This document shows, one piece after another, positions 44,537-52,285 of a stretch of 64,000 bases of DNA. Numbering within the stretch: the first letter of the stretch is position 1; each line of letters begins with the position of its first letter. The notes under the pieces are model-generated. The model searched no databases and was not told where the DNA came from. It was given only the letters and a program-made list of their open reading frames with translations. Source of the DNA: Actinomycetes bacterium. GTDB taxonomy: Bacteria > Actinomycetota > Acidimicrobiia > Acidimicrobiales > Palsa-688. The stretch spans positions 32,091-96,090 of the forward strand of contig JAKBBA010000005.1 in assembly GCA_021808665.1 (NCBI GenBank), read 5' to 3'. A program made the position numbers and the translations under genes.

Positions 44537-45349
44537 ATGTGGACTGACAGCCACTGTCACATACCCGACGATCCCTCGGGAGACGAGATCGTCGCTCGGG
44601 CCGCTGCAGCGGGCGTCACGCGGATGGTCACGATAGGCACCGACCGCGCGCGCTCCGTCGCCGCGATCAACGTCGCAGGGCGTCACCCCGGGGTGTCAGC
44701 CACCGTCGGCCTGCACCCTCACGAAGCGACAGCCCGCTCCGAGTCGATCGCCGATCTGGTCGATCGGTCGCCCCAAGTGGTGGTCGGGGTCGGGGAGTGC
44801 GGCCTCGACTTCTTCTACGAGCACTCACCGAGGGAAGCCCAGCGCAAAGCTTTTGCCGACCAAGTGCAGATGGCAGCCGAGCGCGACCTCACCCTTGTGA
44901 TACACACTCGTGACGCGTGGGACGAGACCTTCGACATCCTGGGTGGCGAGACGTTGCCGAACCGCTGGGTCCTTCACTGCTTCAGCGGGGGACTACGAGA
45001 GCTCCACCGATGCCTGGACCTTGGGGGGTACGTGTCTTTCAGCGGCATCGTAACGTTCAAGAAGGCAGACGACGTGAAGGCGGCCGCAGAGGACTGTCCT
45101 CTAGATCGGATGCTCGTGGAAACCGACAGCCCCTACCTTGCGCCCGTTCCCTTCAGAGGCAAACCGAACGAGCCGGCCTGGGTCGGACTCGTCGGAGCCG
45201 CCGTCGCGGCACTGCGCGGGGTCAGCCCTGAGACGATCGCAAAAGCCACATGGGACAACGCCACGGCGGCGTTTCGGCTGCCAGACCCCCAAGGATGGAC
45301 GCCAATCCCAGACGGCGGCCGCGCCAGCGCCGGCCAAGCCGAGCGGTGA
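44537..45349 (+). CDS. tatD: TatD-family metal-dependent deoxyribonuclease
   Basis: This 270-residue TIM-barrel hydrolase has DSHCHI at residues 4-9 (metal ligands), TVGLHPHEA, GECGLDFFYEH, LVIHTRDAWDE, HCFSGG and ETDSPYLAP, all TatD signatures. The family has metal-dependent 3'-5' exonuclease activity on DNA. ATG 44537 has GGGAG eight bases upstream. Its stop overlaps the ksgA start as GTGA, in the conserved order. Confidence 0.93.
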   Translation: MWTDSHCHIPDDPSGDEIVARAAAAGVTRMVTIGTDRARSVAAINVAGRHPGVSATVGLHPHEATARSESIADLVDRSPQVVVGVGECGLDFFYEHSPREAQRKAFADQVQMAAERDLTLVIHTRDAWDETFDILGGETLPNRWVLHCFSGGLRELHRCLDLGGYVSFSGIVTFKKADDVKAAAEDCPLDRMLVETDSPYLAPVPFRGKPNEPAWVGLVGAAVAALRGVSPETIAKATWDNATAAFRLPDPQGWTPIPDGGRASAGQAER

Positions 45350-46251
45350 CGCTGAAACCGACGGAGGTGTCTGCGCTTCTGTCGACGTACAGCATCCGTC
45401 CCAGTAGGGCGCTCGGGCAGAACTTCGTAGTAGACCCGAACACGGTTAGGAGGGTGGCTCGTCTCGCCGGAGTCGGGCCCGGCGACCGGGTAGTCGAGAT
45501 CGGTCCGGGTCTCGGGGCGCTCACGCTTGCGATCGCAGAGACTGGCGCCGTCGTGAAGGCCATCGAAGTCGACCGTCACCTCTTAGCGGCCCTCGGGGAG
45601 GTCGTCGCTGCTTCCCCCTATCCGGGCAGCGTCGACGTCGTTCACGCCGACGCCATGAAGCTCGACTGGGCTGCGGTGCTCGGTCCCACGCCCGGCTGGG
45701 TCCTCGTAGCGAACCTCCCTTACAACATCGCTACGCCGCTGATCGCCAACGTCCTCGACGAAGTGGCGTCGGTGCAGCGGATGCTCGTGATGGTCCAACG
45801 TGAGGTAGGCGAACGTCTCGCCGCTGGTGTGGGAAGCCCCGCCTACGGTGCAGTGTCGGTGAAAGTCTCATATTGGGCGCAGGCAAAAGTGGTCGCAGCA
45901 GTGCCTGCAAGCGTGTTCAGGCCGCGACCGAACGTGGAGTCGGTCCTGGTGGACATCCGCCGCCGTCCCGCCCCGGCTGTCGACCCGGCCGTCGTCAGGA
46001 GGGACGACCTCTTCGCTCTGGTCAGGGCCGGGTTCGCTACCCGCCGCAAGATGCTCCGCAAGTCACTAGCTTCGCTCGTCGGGCCAGCAGCGTTCGCTGC
46101 GGCAGGCGTGAACCCCGAGGCACGCGCAGAAACGCTCGACGTGGTGGACTGGGGCCGCCTCGCCTACGCGGTGCTCTCAGAGCGCGCAGCAGGAACCTCC
46201 CCAGGATCGCTTATAGGACGTGGAGGTTTCGGCGTTGATCGCGACGACTGA
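45346..46251 (+). CDS. ksgA: 16S rRNA (A1518/A1519-N6) dimethyltransferase
   Basis: This 301-residue rRNA adenine dimethyltransferase modifies two adjacent adenines near the 3' end of 16S rRNA during small-subunit maturation. ALGQNFVVDP (about 18-27), EIGPGLGALT (SAM motif I), and NLPYNIATPL (catalytic motif IV) are present, with FRPRPNVESVLV in the C-terminal domain. GTG 45346 overlaps the tatD stop. Its own 3' end overlaps ispE by 17 bases, consistent with tight translational coupling. Confidence 0.94.
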   Translation: MTLKPTEVSALLSTYSIRPSRALGQNFVVDPNTVRRVARLAGVGPGDRVVEIGPGLGALTLAIAETGAVVKAIEVDRHLLAALGEVVAASPYPGSVDVVHADAMKLDWAAVLGPTPGWVLVANLPYNIATPLIANVLDEVASVQRMLVMVQREVGERLAAGVGSPAYGAVSVKVSYWAQAKVVAAVPASVFRPRPNVESVLVDIRRRPAPAVDPAVVRRDDLFALVRAGFATRRKMLRKSLASLVGPAAFAAAGVNPEARAETLDVVDWGRLAYAVLSERAAGTSPGSLIGRGGFGVDRDD

Positions 46252-46966
46252 ACCGACGGTGCTGCGCGCCGCAGCAAAGCTGACCCTCTCACTGAGAGTC
46301 ACAGGCATGCGAGACGACGGCTACCACCTCATCGAGTCCGAGATGGTAACGGTCGACCTGTTCGACGTGTTGGAGGTCTCCCCCGGTGACGCACTTGTCG
46401 TAGAAGGTCTCGGGGCGGAAAGCGTCGTGGGCAGCGGCGACGACAACCTCGTTAGGAAGGCACTCAGACTGGCCGGGAGAACCGCCTCGGTCACTCTGCG
46501 CAAGGCGATCCCAGCGGGTGCTGGACTCGGAGGTGGATCAGCTGATGCCGCGGCGATCCTGCGCTGGGCTGGCTACAGCGACCTTGCGGCCGCTTCTCGT
46601 CTGGGGGCTGACGTGCCGTTCTGCATGCTCGGAGGGAGGGCTCTGGTCAGCGGGATCGGCGAACGCGTCGAACCTCTCGACGTGCGTTCTGTTCTGGGGA
46701 GGCAGTTCACCCTGCTCGTTCCACCGTTGCACGTGGCGACGGCGGAGGTGTTCGCCACGTGGGACCGCCTGGGCGGTCCCACCGGCGACAGTATGAACGA
46801 CCTCGAACCGGCTGCAGTGGCGGCCTTCCCTGAGCTGGCATTTTGGAGGGACAGGCTCGCCGCCGCGACAGGACGGACCCCCCGGCTGGCTGGCAGCGGA
46901 GGAACCTGGTTCGTCGATGGCGCCTACCCTGGGGAGGGCCGCCTGGTCGTGTCGGTGACCGGCTGA
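46235..46966 (+). CDS. ispE: 4-diphosphocytidyl-2-C-methyl-D-erythritol kinase
   Basis: This GHMP kinase (243 residues from TTG 46235) phosphorylates CDP-ME in the MEP isoprenoid pathway. The ATP-binding motif is PAGAGLGGGSADAA near residue 92, the substrate-side start is AAAKLTLSLRV, and LAGSGGTWF is the C-terminal GHMP motif. GGAGG eight bases upstream supports TTG 46235 over GTG 46220. At about 243 residues it is shorter than the usual 280-300. The conserved Asn in AKLN is replaced by Thr (AKLT), unusual for IspE. Confidence 0.88.
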   Translation: MIATTEPTVLRAAAKLTLSLRVTGMRDDGYHLIESEMVTVDLFDVLEVSPGDALVVEGLGAESVVGSGDDNLVRKALRLAGRTASVTLRKAIPAGAGLGGGSADAAAILRWAGYSDLAAASRLGADVPFCMLGGRALVSGIGERVEPLDVRSVLGRQFTLLVPPLHVATAEVFATWDRLGGPTGDSMNDLEPAAVAAFPELAFWRDRLAAATGRTPRLAGSGGTWFVDGAYPGEGRLVVSVTG

Positions 46967-47003
46967 CGGCCGTAGCAGGGCGCGCCAGCTCAGGCCCTGG
47001 GCG

Positions 47004-47102
47004 TCAACGGCCAGCTCTGCGCTGCCAGCGCGTGGCCTTCAGCATCTTCTTGTGCTTCTTCTTGCGCATGCGCTTACGGCGCTTCTTTATCAACGATCCC
47101 AT
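47004..47102 (-). CDS. Small ribosomal subunit protein bS22 (AURKAIP1/COX24 domain)
   Basis: This 32-residue protein, starting MGSLIKKRRKRMRKKKHKKM, matches the actinobacterial bS22 / AURKAIP1-COX24 domain protein almost throughout; typical members read MGSVIKKRRKRM...KKHRK. bS22 is a tiny basic protein of the 30S subunit, related to mitochondrial mS38. It is divergent from the PPOX gene, and TAAGTT 11 bases upstream of the ATG is a possible -10. Most of the protein is Lys/Arg. It is short enough to be missed by gene callers. Confidence 0.9.
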   Translation of the reverse strand: MGSLIKKRRKRMRKKKHKKMLKATRWQRRAGR

Positions 47103-47172
47103 TGCGGACGGACAACTTAGCCGCTGCGCACGGTTGGAGCGAACCGACCGAGCTGTGGCATCCTGGCGAGCT

Positions 47173-47628
47173 ATGGGGACCAACAGACGCGCCGAGATCA
47201 AAATGTCCGACGAGGAGGTGTACGCCCTCTTGAAAGACTGCAAGACGGCCACTATGGCGACGATGCACCCCGACGGGTCGATCCACGCGGTGGCAATGTG
47301 GTACGGGTTCTTGGACGGTGTCATAACCGTCGAGACCAAAGCGAAGTCCCAGAAGATCAGGAACCTCCAACGCGACCCGCGCGTGACTTTCCTAGTCGAG
47401 GCCGGGGAGCGCTACGAGGAGCTGCGGGGCGTCGAGATCGTCGGTACGGCGAAGATCATCGACGATCCGGACGCCATTTGGGAGCTAGGTTTGTCGGTGT
47501 GGGAGCGCTACATCGGCCCCTACGACGAAACTCAGCGGGAGGCTCTACAAGCGATGCTCGCCAAGCGAGTTCTAGTAACCCCCGAAGTCACGAAGGTCGT
47601 GTCCTGGGATCATCGCAAGCTGGCCTGA
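47173..47628 (+). CDS. PPOX-class FMN/F420-dependent split-barrel protein
   Basis: This 151-residue pyridoxamine-5'-phosphate-oxidase-like protein has the split-barrel pattern ATMATMHPDGSIHAVAMWYGF followed by VETKAKSQKIRNLQRDPRVTFLVE, which lines the flavin/F420 site. Actinobacterial members of this group often use coenzyme F420 rather than FMN; sequence alone does not decide. The substrate is unknown. It ends before a strong bidirectional hairpin shared with the convergent F420-hydrogenase-beta-like gene. Confidence 0.8.
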   Translation: MGTNRRAEIKMSDEEVYALLKDCKTATMATMHPDGSIHAVAMWYGFLDGVITVETKAKSQKIRNLQRDPRVTFLVEAGERYEELRGVEIVGTAKIIDDPDAIWELGLSVWERYIGPYDETQREALQAMLAKRVLVTPEVTKVVSWDHRKLA

Positions 47629-47642
47629 CCGGCCTCAGGAGC

Positions 47643-47680
47643 GCCCACCAGCCCGCTAGGCCGGCCTGGTGGGCCTTTTC
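47643..47680. terminator. Hairpin terminator between convergent genes
   Basis: GCCCACCAG (47643-47651) pairs perfectly with CTGGTGGGC (47666-47674) around a 14-base loop, followed by CTTTTC on the plus strand. It lies between the PPOX gene stop and the opposed flavoprotein gene stop and best terminates the plus-strand transcript. Confidence 0.7.
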
Positions 47681-48848
47681 AGGCCGGCGGACGGACCTTG
47701 GGTGGCGGAACTCCCAGGCGGGGCGCGGCAACGGCCTGGTCGGGCCAGCGTCGCCGTGACACCACTGACAGCTTGCGCAAAAGAGCTACCGCCCCCGGGT
47801 CGTCGTCGCCGGGCCTGGTCTCGATGACCCCGTCGGAGACCATGGCGTCGATGATCTCCCTGCCGGTGTCGGTGCGCACCAAGGTGAGAGTCCAGTCGTT
47901 GAAAGCGCCGATCCCGCCGGTGGCTATGTCGGCGTGCTCGGCGGCGAAGTCCGGGCAGGTCTTGCAGCCCTCTCGTGTCCATGCGTGAGCCTCCTTGAGG
48001 GGGATCTCGTGGTAGGCCCCGTCACGCATCCAAACCTGCAGTACACCTTTAATGTTCATCTTCACGATCTCAGACCTGACGAGACCGTATCGCGCTTCGA
48101 GAAGCTCCTCGAAGATCGCGTCGTCGAAAGTCTTCGAGCACAAAAGGCCGATGGAAAGAGCCAACCTCCGAGCGGGCTTACCGGCTTTGCGCGCCTTCAT
48201 CATCGCCGGTACTGACGCCTGGCAGCTCATTCCGACGAGCGCCAGCCTTTCTAGACCGGCTTCGATGGCCCTGGTGTAGGCGAGGGTGTTAGCCGAGTAC
48301 GTGTAGCGAGATCCTGCTGCGGCGAGAACCTCGTCGCGGGTGCGGGCGAGGCCGGGAAGGGCCTTCCAGGTTCCGGCTTCGCCTTCAAGGTTGGATACCA
48401 AGGCCGCGTCGATGCGGTCGTGCTCGAGGCACCAGATCAAGATCGCCGACACGAGGCCACCGTCTTGGCCGGCAGCGTGTACGGCCGGGTCGGTAGCGCG
48501 GGCCAGGAACACATCCTTGGCAACCCCGCTCATCTCGCCGGCTTCGCGGGGACGGCCAAACAGGAACGAGTCCACCTCCGGCTCCCAGTCCCTAAAACGC
48601 GGGCACGCCCGTGTACAGCTCGTGCAACCCCGCACGCCGTGGCCGCAGTCCCCGGGGCCCAGCTCCTCCTCCAGGTGGTAGGGGCGGTACACGCCGTTGG
48701 TGTCGTCGTAGCCGAGGACATCGTGAGGGCAGGAGATCACGCACCCGGCGCAGCCGGTGCACAAGCCCGATGTCACGACTTCGCTGAAAAGTTCCGCCCA
48801 CTGGGCTCGCCAACGGGTCTTGGCCGGCGCAACGTCGGTAGCTGTCAT
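47679..48848 (-). CDS. Coenzyme F420 hydrogenase/dehydrogenase beta-subunit family protein
   Basis: This 389-residue flavo-iron-sulfur protein has a ferredoxin-like N-terminus with CTGCAGCVISCPHD and CTSCTRACP for two 4Fe-4S clusters, then the FrhB N- and C-domains (DGGLVSAILIW, GMSCQASVPA, LSIGLLCSKTF, CKTCPDFAAEHADI). Relatives (FrhB, FpoF, and others) move electrons between F420 and FAD. No hydrogenase or Nuo subunits are nearby, so the electron partner is unknown. Its ATG overlaps the stop of the DUF2236 gene as ATGA, suggesting a joint role. Confidence 0.82.
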   Translation of the reverse strand: MTATDVAPAKTRWRAQWAELFSEVVTSGLCTGCAGCVISCPHDVLGYDDTNGVYRPYHLEEELGPGDCGHGVRGCTSCTRACPRFRDWEPEVDSFLFGRPREAGEMSGVAKDVFLARATDPAVHAAGQDGGLVSAILIWCLEHDRIDAALVSNLEGEAGTWKALPGLARTRDEVLAAAGSRYTYSANTLAYTRAIEAGLERLALVGMSCQASVPAMMKARKAGKPARRLALSIGLLCSKTFDDAIFEELLEARYGLVRSEIVKMNIKGVLQVWMRDGAYHEIPLKEAHAWTREGCKTCPDFAAEHADIATGGIGAFNDWTLTLVRTDTGREIIDAMVSDGVIETRPGDDDPGAVALLRKLSVVSRRRWPDQAVAAPRLGVPPPKVRPPA

Positions 48849-49717
48849 GCCTCGGAGAGTAGCGCTTGGTGACCATGGCTGTCCCGGCGAACGCGTGCCG
48901 CGTAACCAGCACTGGCTACAGGGCCGTAACGCGCCTGCGCTGGGAGCCAACGCCACAACGACGCTACCGAGTACCGGAGGAACCGGTAGTCAGCCTCCTC
49001 CCGCAGGCCCCATGGGATATCCAGCCGGCGTCGCAGCCGCGCGGGCAGCCCGCCGAAAGCCCCGAGGCGCAAAAGCGGGGTGATGACACCCGGCTGTAAA
49101 GCTCTTGTCCAGGCGGGCAGAAACTTCAGCTCCATGTGCCGGTCGTGTAGTGCCATGTCGACGGCTTTCGCTGCGGCGGGGGTCATCTCAAGCACTTCGT
49201 CGACGTGGCGGTCCCACTCGGCGGCGAAGGTAGCCCGGTTGGCTGGAACGGCCGACATCGAAACCCCGTAACGCCGGTACCACTCGACCCCGTCGAGGTA
49301 AAGCTCCTCCCTGTCGCCCGCGGAGAGGCGGCGGTGGTCGAAACGGTCGGCGACCATCTCGGCTGCGTACTGGAAAGTGGCGTGCGCCCACCAGAACGTT
49401 GACGGCTCGAGCGCCCGGTACGAGCGTCCGACGGCGTCCACCCCTCGGATCGACCGGTGATAGCCCTTTATGCGCCGCCCGAGCGTCTCAGGGTCGGGAA
49501 GGTAGACGACCCCGAGGATCTGAGGGATCGAGCGGATAATCCTTCCCCAGGGGTCCCTGAAGAAGTCCGAGTGCTCGACGACCCCGGCACCTATCGCAGG
49601 GTGCATGAGCTGAAGGAGGCCGGCCGATAGCCCGCTGAAGGCAAGCCTGTGGTCGCCCGCGTAGCGCCACAGGAGGCTGCCCGGCCCGATCGGTCTCATA
49701 ACGCACTCGGGCGTCAT
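48845..49717 (-). CDS. DUF2236 (MpaB/latex-clearing-protein-like) oxygenase-family protein
   Basis: This 290-residue protein has the DUF2236 pattern GLSAGLLQLMHPAIGAGVVEHSDFFRDPWGR near residues 28-58 and WWAHATFQYAAEM near 110-122, with His residues placed as in the family that binds b-type heme in latex-clearing protein. Members of this family oxidise rubber, polyprenoids or fungal meroterpenoid intermediates; the substrate here is unknown. ATG 49717 is chosen; upstream codons fall within the tRNA-Gln gene and are not coding. It is coupled to the FrhB-like gene. Confidence 0.75.
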   Translation of the reverse strand: MTPECVMRPIGPGSLLWRYAGDHRLAFSGLSAGLLQLMHPAIGAGVVEHSDFFRDPWGRIIRSIPQILGVVYLPDPETLGRRIKGYHRSIRGVDAVGRSYRALEPSTFWWAHATFQYAAEMVADRFDHRRLSAGDREELYLDGVEWYRRYGVSMSAVPANRATFAAEWDRHVDEVLEMTPAAAKAVDMALHDRHMELKFLPAWTRALQPGVITPLLRLGAFGGLPARLRRRLDIPWGLREEADYRFLRYSVASLWRWLPAQARYGPVASAGYAARVRRDSHGHQALLSEA

Positions 49718-49839
49718 AGTCGTCACAAGCCTATTCGTTGCCACGTCCAGGTGAGCGTAGGAGGACGGGGCCGCTATGCGAAACCCGGCAGCGGGGGCGG
49801 TCCGGCGAGCCGCCTTGAGCTGGCAGGGGAGACTTGGGG

Positions 49840-49911
49840 CTGGCGGGGGAGGACTCGAACCTCCAACATACGGCTCCAAAGGCCGTCGTTCTGCCATTGA
49901 ACTACCCGCCA
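49840..49911 (-). tRNA. tRNA-Gln (anticodon TTG)
   Basis: Folding the minus strand gives a seven-pair acceptor TGGCGGG/CCCGCCA, a four-pair D stem GTTC/GAAC, an anticodon stem ACGGC/GCCGT with loop CTTTGGA (anticodon TTG, reading CAA), and a T stem GGAGG/CCTCC with loop TTCGAGT. The discriminator is G, as expected for glutamine. CCA is not encoded. Lying upstream of glmU on the opposite strand fits actinobacterial layouts. Confidence 0.95.
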
Positions 49912-49923
49912 CTGCAGTGGCGG
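49906..49923. repeat. 18-bp palindrome at the tRNA-Gln 5' end
   Basis: CCGCCACTGCAGTGGCGG is a perfect inverted repeat. Its 5' half lies in the tRNA leader on the minus strand and its other half is the tRNA acceptor 5' strand, so the leader mimics the 3' acceptor strand. Confidence 0.85.
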
Positions 49924-50057
49924 CTTAAGGCTACCCGCTGGACGGACCGCGAATCGAGAGATAACGTCGCTCTTGGTCCGGGCAGACGCCGCCATCCAAA
50001 CTTGAGCGGGTCGCCCCGGTGGCCTTGGGTTCCGTCTGCTTGCTAGAAACTGTCGAC

Positions 50058-51152
50058 GTGGCGCTCGAACCCCGACTCTCCGCAGTGGTGTTAGCGGCTG
50101 GCGAGGGTACCCGGATGAGGTCGTCCAAGCCGAAGCCGCTGCATTCGCTCGCGGGAAGGCCGATGGTCGTCCACGTCCTGCATTCCTTGTCGGCTGTGGA
50201 CCTAGACAGGGTCGTCGTCGTCGTGGGCTTCGGCGCGCACGAGGTCACAAAGGTGGTAGGTGACCACGCCCCGGAAGGCTTGAGGGTGGACTTCGCGCAG
50301 CAAGAGGTGCAGCGCGGGACCGGTGACGCAGTGCTCGTAGCACTCGGCGTGCTACGCAGCGATCGAGACGACCAGGGGGACCACATCCGGGGCGACGACG
50401 TCATCGTCGCCCCGGGTGACACGCCGCTTTTGCGGCCTGAGACGCTGCGCTCTCTCGTGGGCACTCACCGTCGCAGTGGGGCAGCCGTGACCCTGCTCAG
50501 CGCTCGTGCGGTCGACCCTTCCGGCTACGGCCGGGTGGTACGCGACGAGGACGGTTCGGTGTCTCGGATCGTGGAGGACCGTGATGCCACCGACGAGGAA
50601 CGGCTGATAGATGAGGTTAACACCTCCGTATACGTGTTCCGTAGGTCCTTTCTCGCCACGGCCATCCGCCGCCTTCGTCCCGACAACGCTTCGCGTGAAC
50701 TTTACCTAACCGACGTCATAGCGGTCGCCCGTGAAGCCGGCCTCTCGGTGAGTTGTCTCCAAGTTCCTGACGCCGCCGAGGCCTCGGGGGTCAACGACAG
50801 GCACCAACTGGCCCTAGCCGAAGCGGTGCTGCGACGCAGGATCAACGAGGTCTGGATGAGGCGAGGGGTCACGATGATCGACCCGGCCGCAACCTACGTT
50901 GACTGCACCGTCGAGCTGGCGCCTGACGTCGTGCTGTATCCAGGTACAGTTTTGGAGGGGTCGACTGTGATCGAAGCGTCGGCCGTCGTAGGGCCGGGAA
51001 CCCACCTAGTCGACTGCCTTGTTGGTGTTGGCGCCCGTGTCGAGGCGACCTACGGGCGCGCCGCCAGTGTCGGTGCCGGGGCGACGGTCGGACCTTGGGT
51101 CAGCCTCGGACCCGGAGAGGCCGTGCCGGCTGCGGTGCAACGGCCTGTTTAG
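50058..51152 (+). CDS. glmU: GlmU uridylyltransferase without the acetyltransferase half
   Basis: This 364-residue protein carries the full N-terminal GlmU pyrophosphorylase (UDP-GlcNAc formation from GlcNAc-1-P and UTP): LAAGEGTRMRS at about 10-20, QEVQRGTGDAV, GDTPLLRP, GYGRVV and EVNTSVYVF. The left-handed beta-helix begins (MIDPAATYVD...) but the frame ends after TVGPWVSLGPGEAV. Full GlmU is about 450-490 residues; the missing part holds the acetyltransferase site, and the first Arg of that site is already replaced by Gly in SLGPG. Only 29 bases separate the stop from prs, so no displaced remainder exists. The GlcN-1-P acetyltransferase step must lie elsewhere. Confidence 0.9.
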   Translation: MALEPRLSAVVLAAGEGTRMRSSKPKPLHSLAGRPMVVHVLHSLSAVDLDRVVVVVGFGAHEVTKVVGDHAPEGLRVDFAQQEVQRGTGDAVLVALGVLRSDRDDQGDHIRGDDVIVAPGDTPLLRPETLRSLVGTHRRSGAAVTLLSARAVDPSGYGRVVRDEDGSVSRIVEDRDATDEERLIDEVNTSVYVFRRSFLATAIRRLRPDNASRELYLTDVIAVAREAGLSVSCLQVPDAAEASGVNDRHQLALAEAVLRRRINEVWMRRGVTMIDPAATYVDCTVELAPDVVLYPGTVLEGSTVIEASAVVGPGTHLVDCLVGVGARVEATYGRAASVGAGATVGPWVSLGPGEAVPAAVQRPV

Positions 51153-51181
51153 GTAGCCTTGGAGTGACGATCGGAGCGCAG

Positions 51182-52225
51182 GTGACAGACAGGAACGAAC
51201 AAGCCGGCCGGCAGCGGGAGAGGAGTGCGTCGATCAACCTGACGCCAGTGCGAAAGCTGCGCCTGCTCAGTGGCAGGACCCATCCATCGCTTGCTGATTC
51301 GGTCGCCAGCCACCTCCAAGTCGAGCTCGCTGACCCGAACATCGTGGACTTCGCCAACGGGGAGATGAGACCGCGCTTCGTCGAGTCCGTGAGAGGCTCT
51401 GACGTGTTCGTCATGCAATCCCATGGTCAGACACCCGGCCGGTCTGTCAACGACTCGCTGATGGAGCAGTGGATAATGATCGACGCTGCAAAGCGGGCGT
51501 CGGCGAAGCGCATAACGGCTGTGTGCCCCTACTACGGCTACTCGCGCCAGGATCGCAAGTCCAAAGAGCGGGAGCCGATAACCGCCAGGATGGTCGCGGA
51601 CTTCTTCGCCACATCTGGGGCGGACCGGATAATGTCCATCGACCTTCACTCCGGCCAGATCCAGGGTTTCTTCGACGGGCCTGTGGACCACCTGACAGCG
51701 GTTCCGCTGCTCACCGAGTACCTTCGCCAGCAGGTGCCCGACGGCAACTTCGTGATGGTTGCCCCCGATACAGGAAGGACCAAGGTCGCCGAGCAGGCGG
51801 CCCGCCATGCGGGACCGTCTGTAAACGTCGCTTCGGTCTACAAGCGCAGGCCCAAGGATGCCGTTAACCAGGTGCAGGCGCTCGACGTGATGGGCGACGT
51901 CAGAGGGCGAATGTGCGTGCTCATGGACGACATGATCGACACGGCTGGCACCATATGTGCTGCGGCCGAGATCCTCCTCGCCAAAGGTGCCACCGATGTA
52001 TGGGCGATGTGCACGCACGCAGTGCTTTCGGATCCTGCCGTGGACAGACTCAAGAACTCCCCGATCTCAAGGGTGGTCGTAACTGACACGTTACCGCTGC
52101 CGCCTGAGAAGCAGATCGACAAGATCGAGGTCGTCTCCATAGCCCCCGTCGTGGCGCACTGCATTGAGGCGGTTTTCTCTGACAAGTCTGTCTCGCAGAT
52201 CTTCGATGGCGAGAACCAGACATGA
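51182..52225 (+). CDS. prs: Ribose-phosphate pyrophosphokinase
   Basis: This 347-residue enzyme makes PRPP from ribose-5-phosphate and ATP for nucleotide, His and Trp synthesis. The PRPP/ribose-phosphate loop is VLMDDMIDTAGTI, the ATP-binding YYGYSRQDRKSKEREPI flexible-loop region is present, with the Mg-binding DLHSGQIQGFF. GTG 51182 has GGAG a few bases upstream; a GTG at 51164 is an alternative. About 25 polar residues precede the conserved domain. It is part of the glmU-prs-rplY-pth group. Confidence 0.93.
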   Translation: MTDRNEQAGRQRERSASINLTPVRKLRLLSGRTHPSLADSVASHLQVELADPNIVDFANGEMRPRFVESVRGSDVFVMQSHGQTPGRSVNDSLMEQWIMIDAAKRASAKRITAVCPYYGYSRQDRKSKEREPITARMVADFFATSGADRIMSIDLHSGQIQGFFDGPVDHLTAVPLLTEYLRQQVPDGNFVMVAPDTGRTKVAEQAARHAGPSVNVASVYKRRPKDAVNQVQALDVMGDVRGRMCVLMDDMIDTAGTICAAAEILLAKGATDVWAMCTHAVLSDPAVDRLKNSPISRVVVTDTLPLPPEKQIDKIEVVSIAPVVAHCIEAVFSDKSVSQIFDGENQT

Positions 52226-52242
52226 GGGGCCCTGCTCGTTGC

Positions 52243-52248
52243 TAGAAT
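52243..52248 (+). promoter_or_regulatory. Candidate -10 TAGAAT for rplY
   Basis: TAGAAT lies 37 bases before the rplY ATG in the 60-bp gap after prs, with GGAG 11 bases before the ATG. A leadered, additional promoter for rplY is plausible. Confidence 0.35.
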
Positions 52249-52285
52249 CGAGCTTTCCGCAAAGAGCCTAGGAGCAAGCCGAGCA

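Noticed and set aside
49718..49912. N-terminal extension of the DUF2236 frame
   Set aside because: It is a translation of the tRNA-Gln gene and its flank, a common artefact.
51153..51181. Remainder of GlmU in another frame
   Set aside because: Only 29 bases lie before prs, and none of the acetyltransferase motifs appear in any frame there or within the prs gene.
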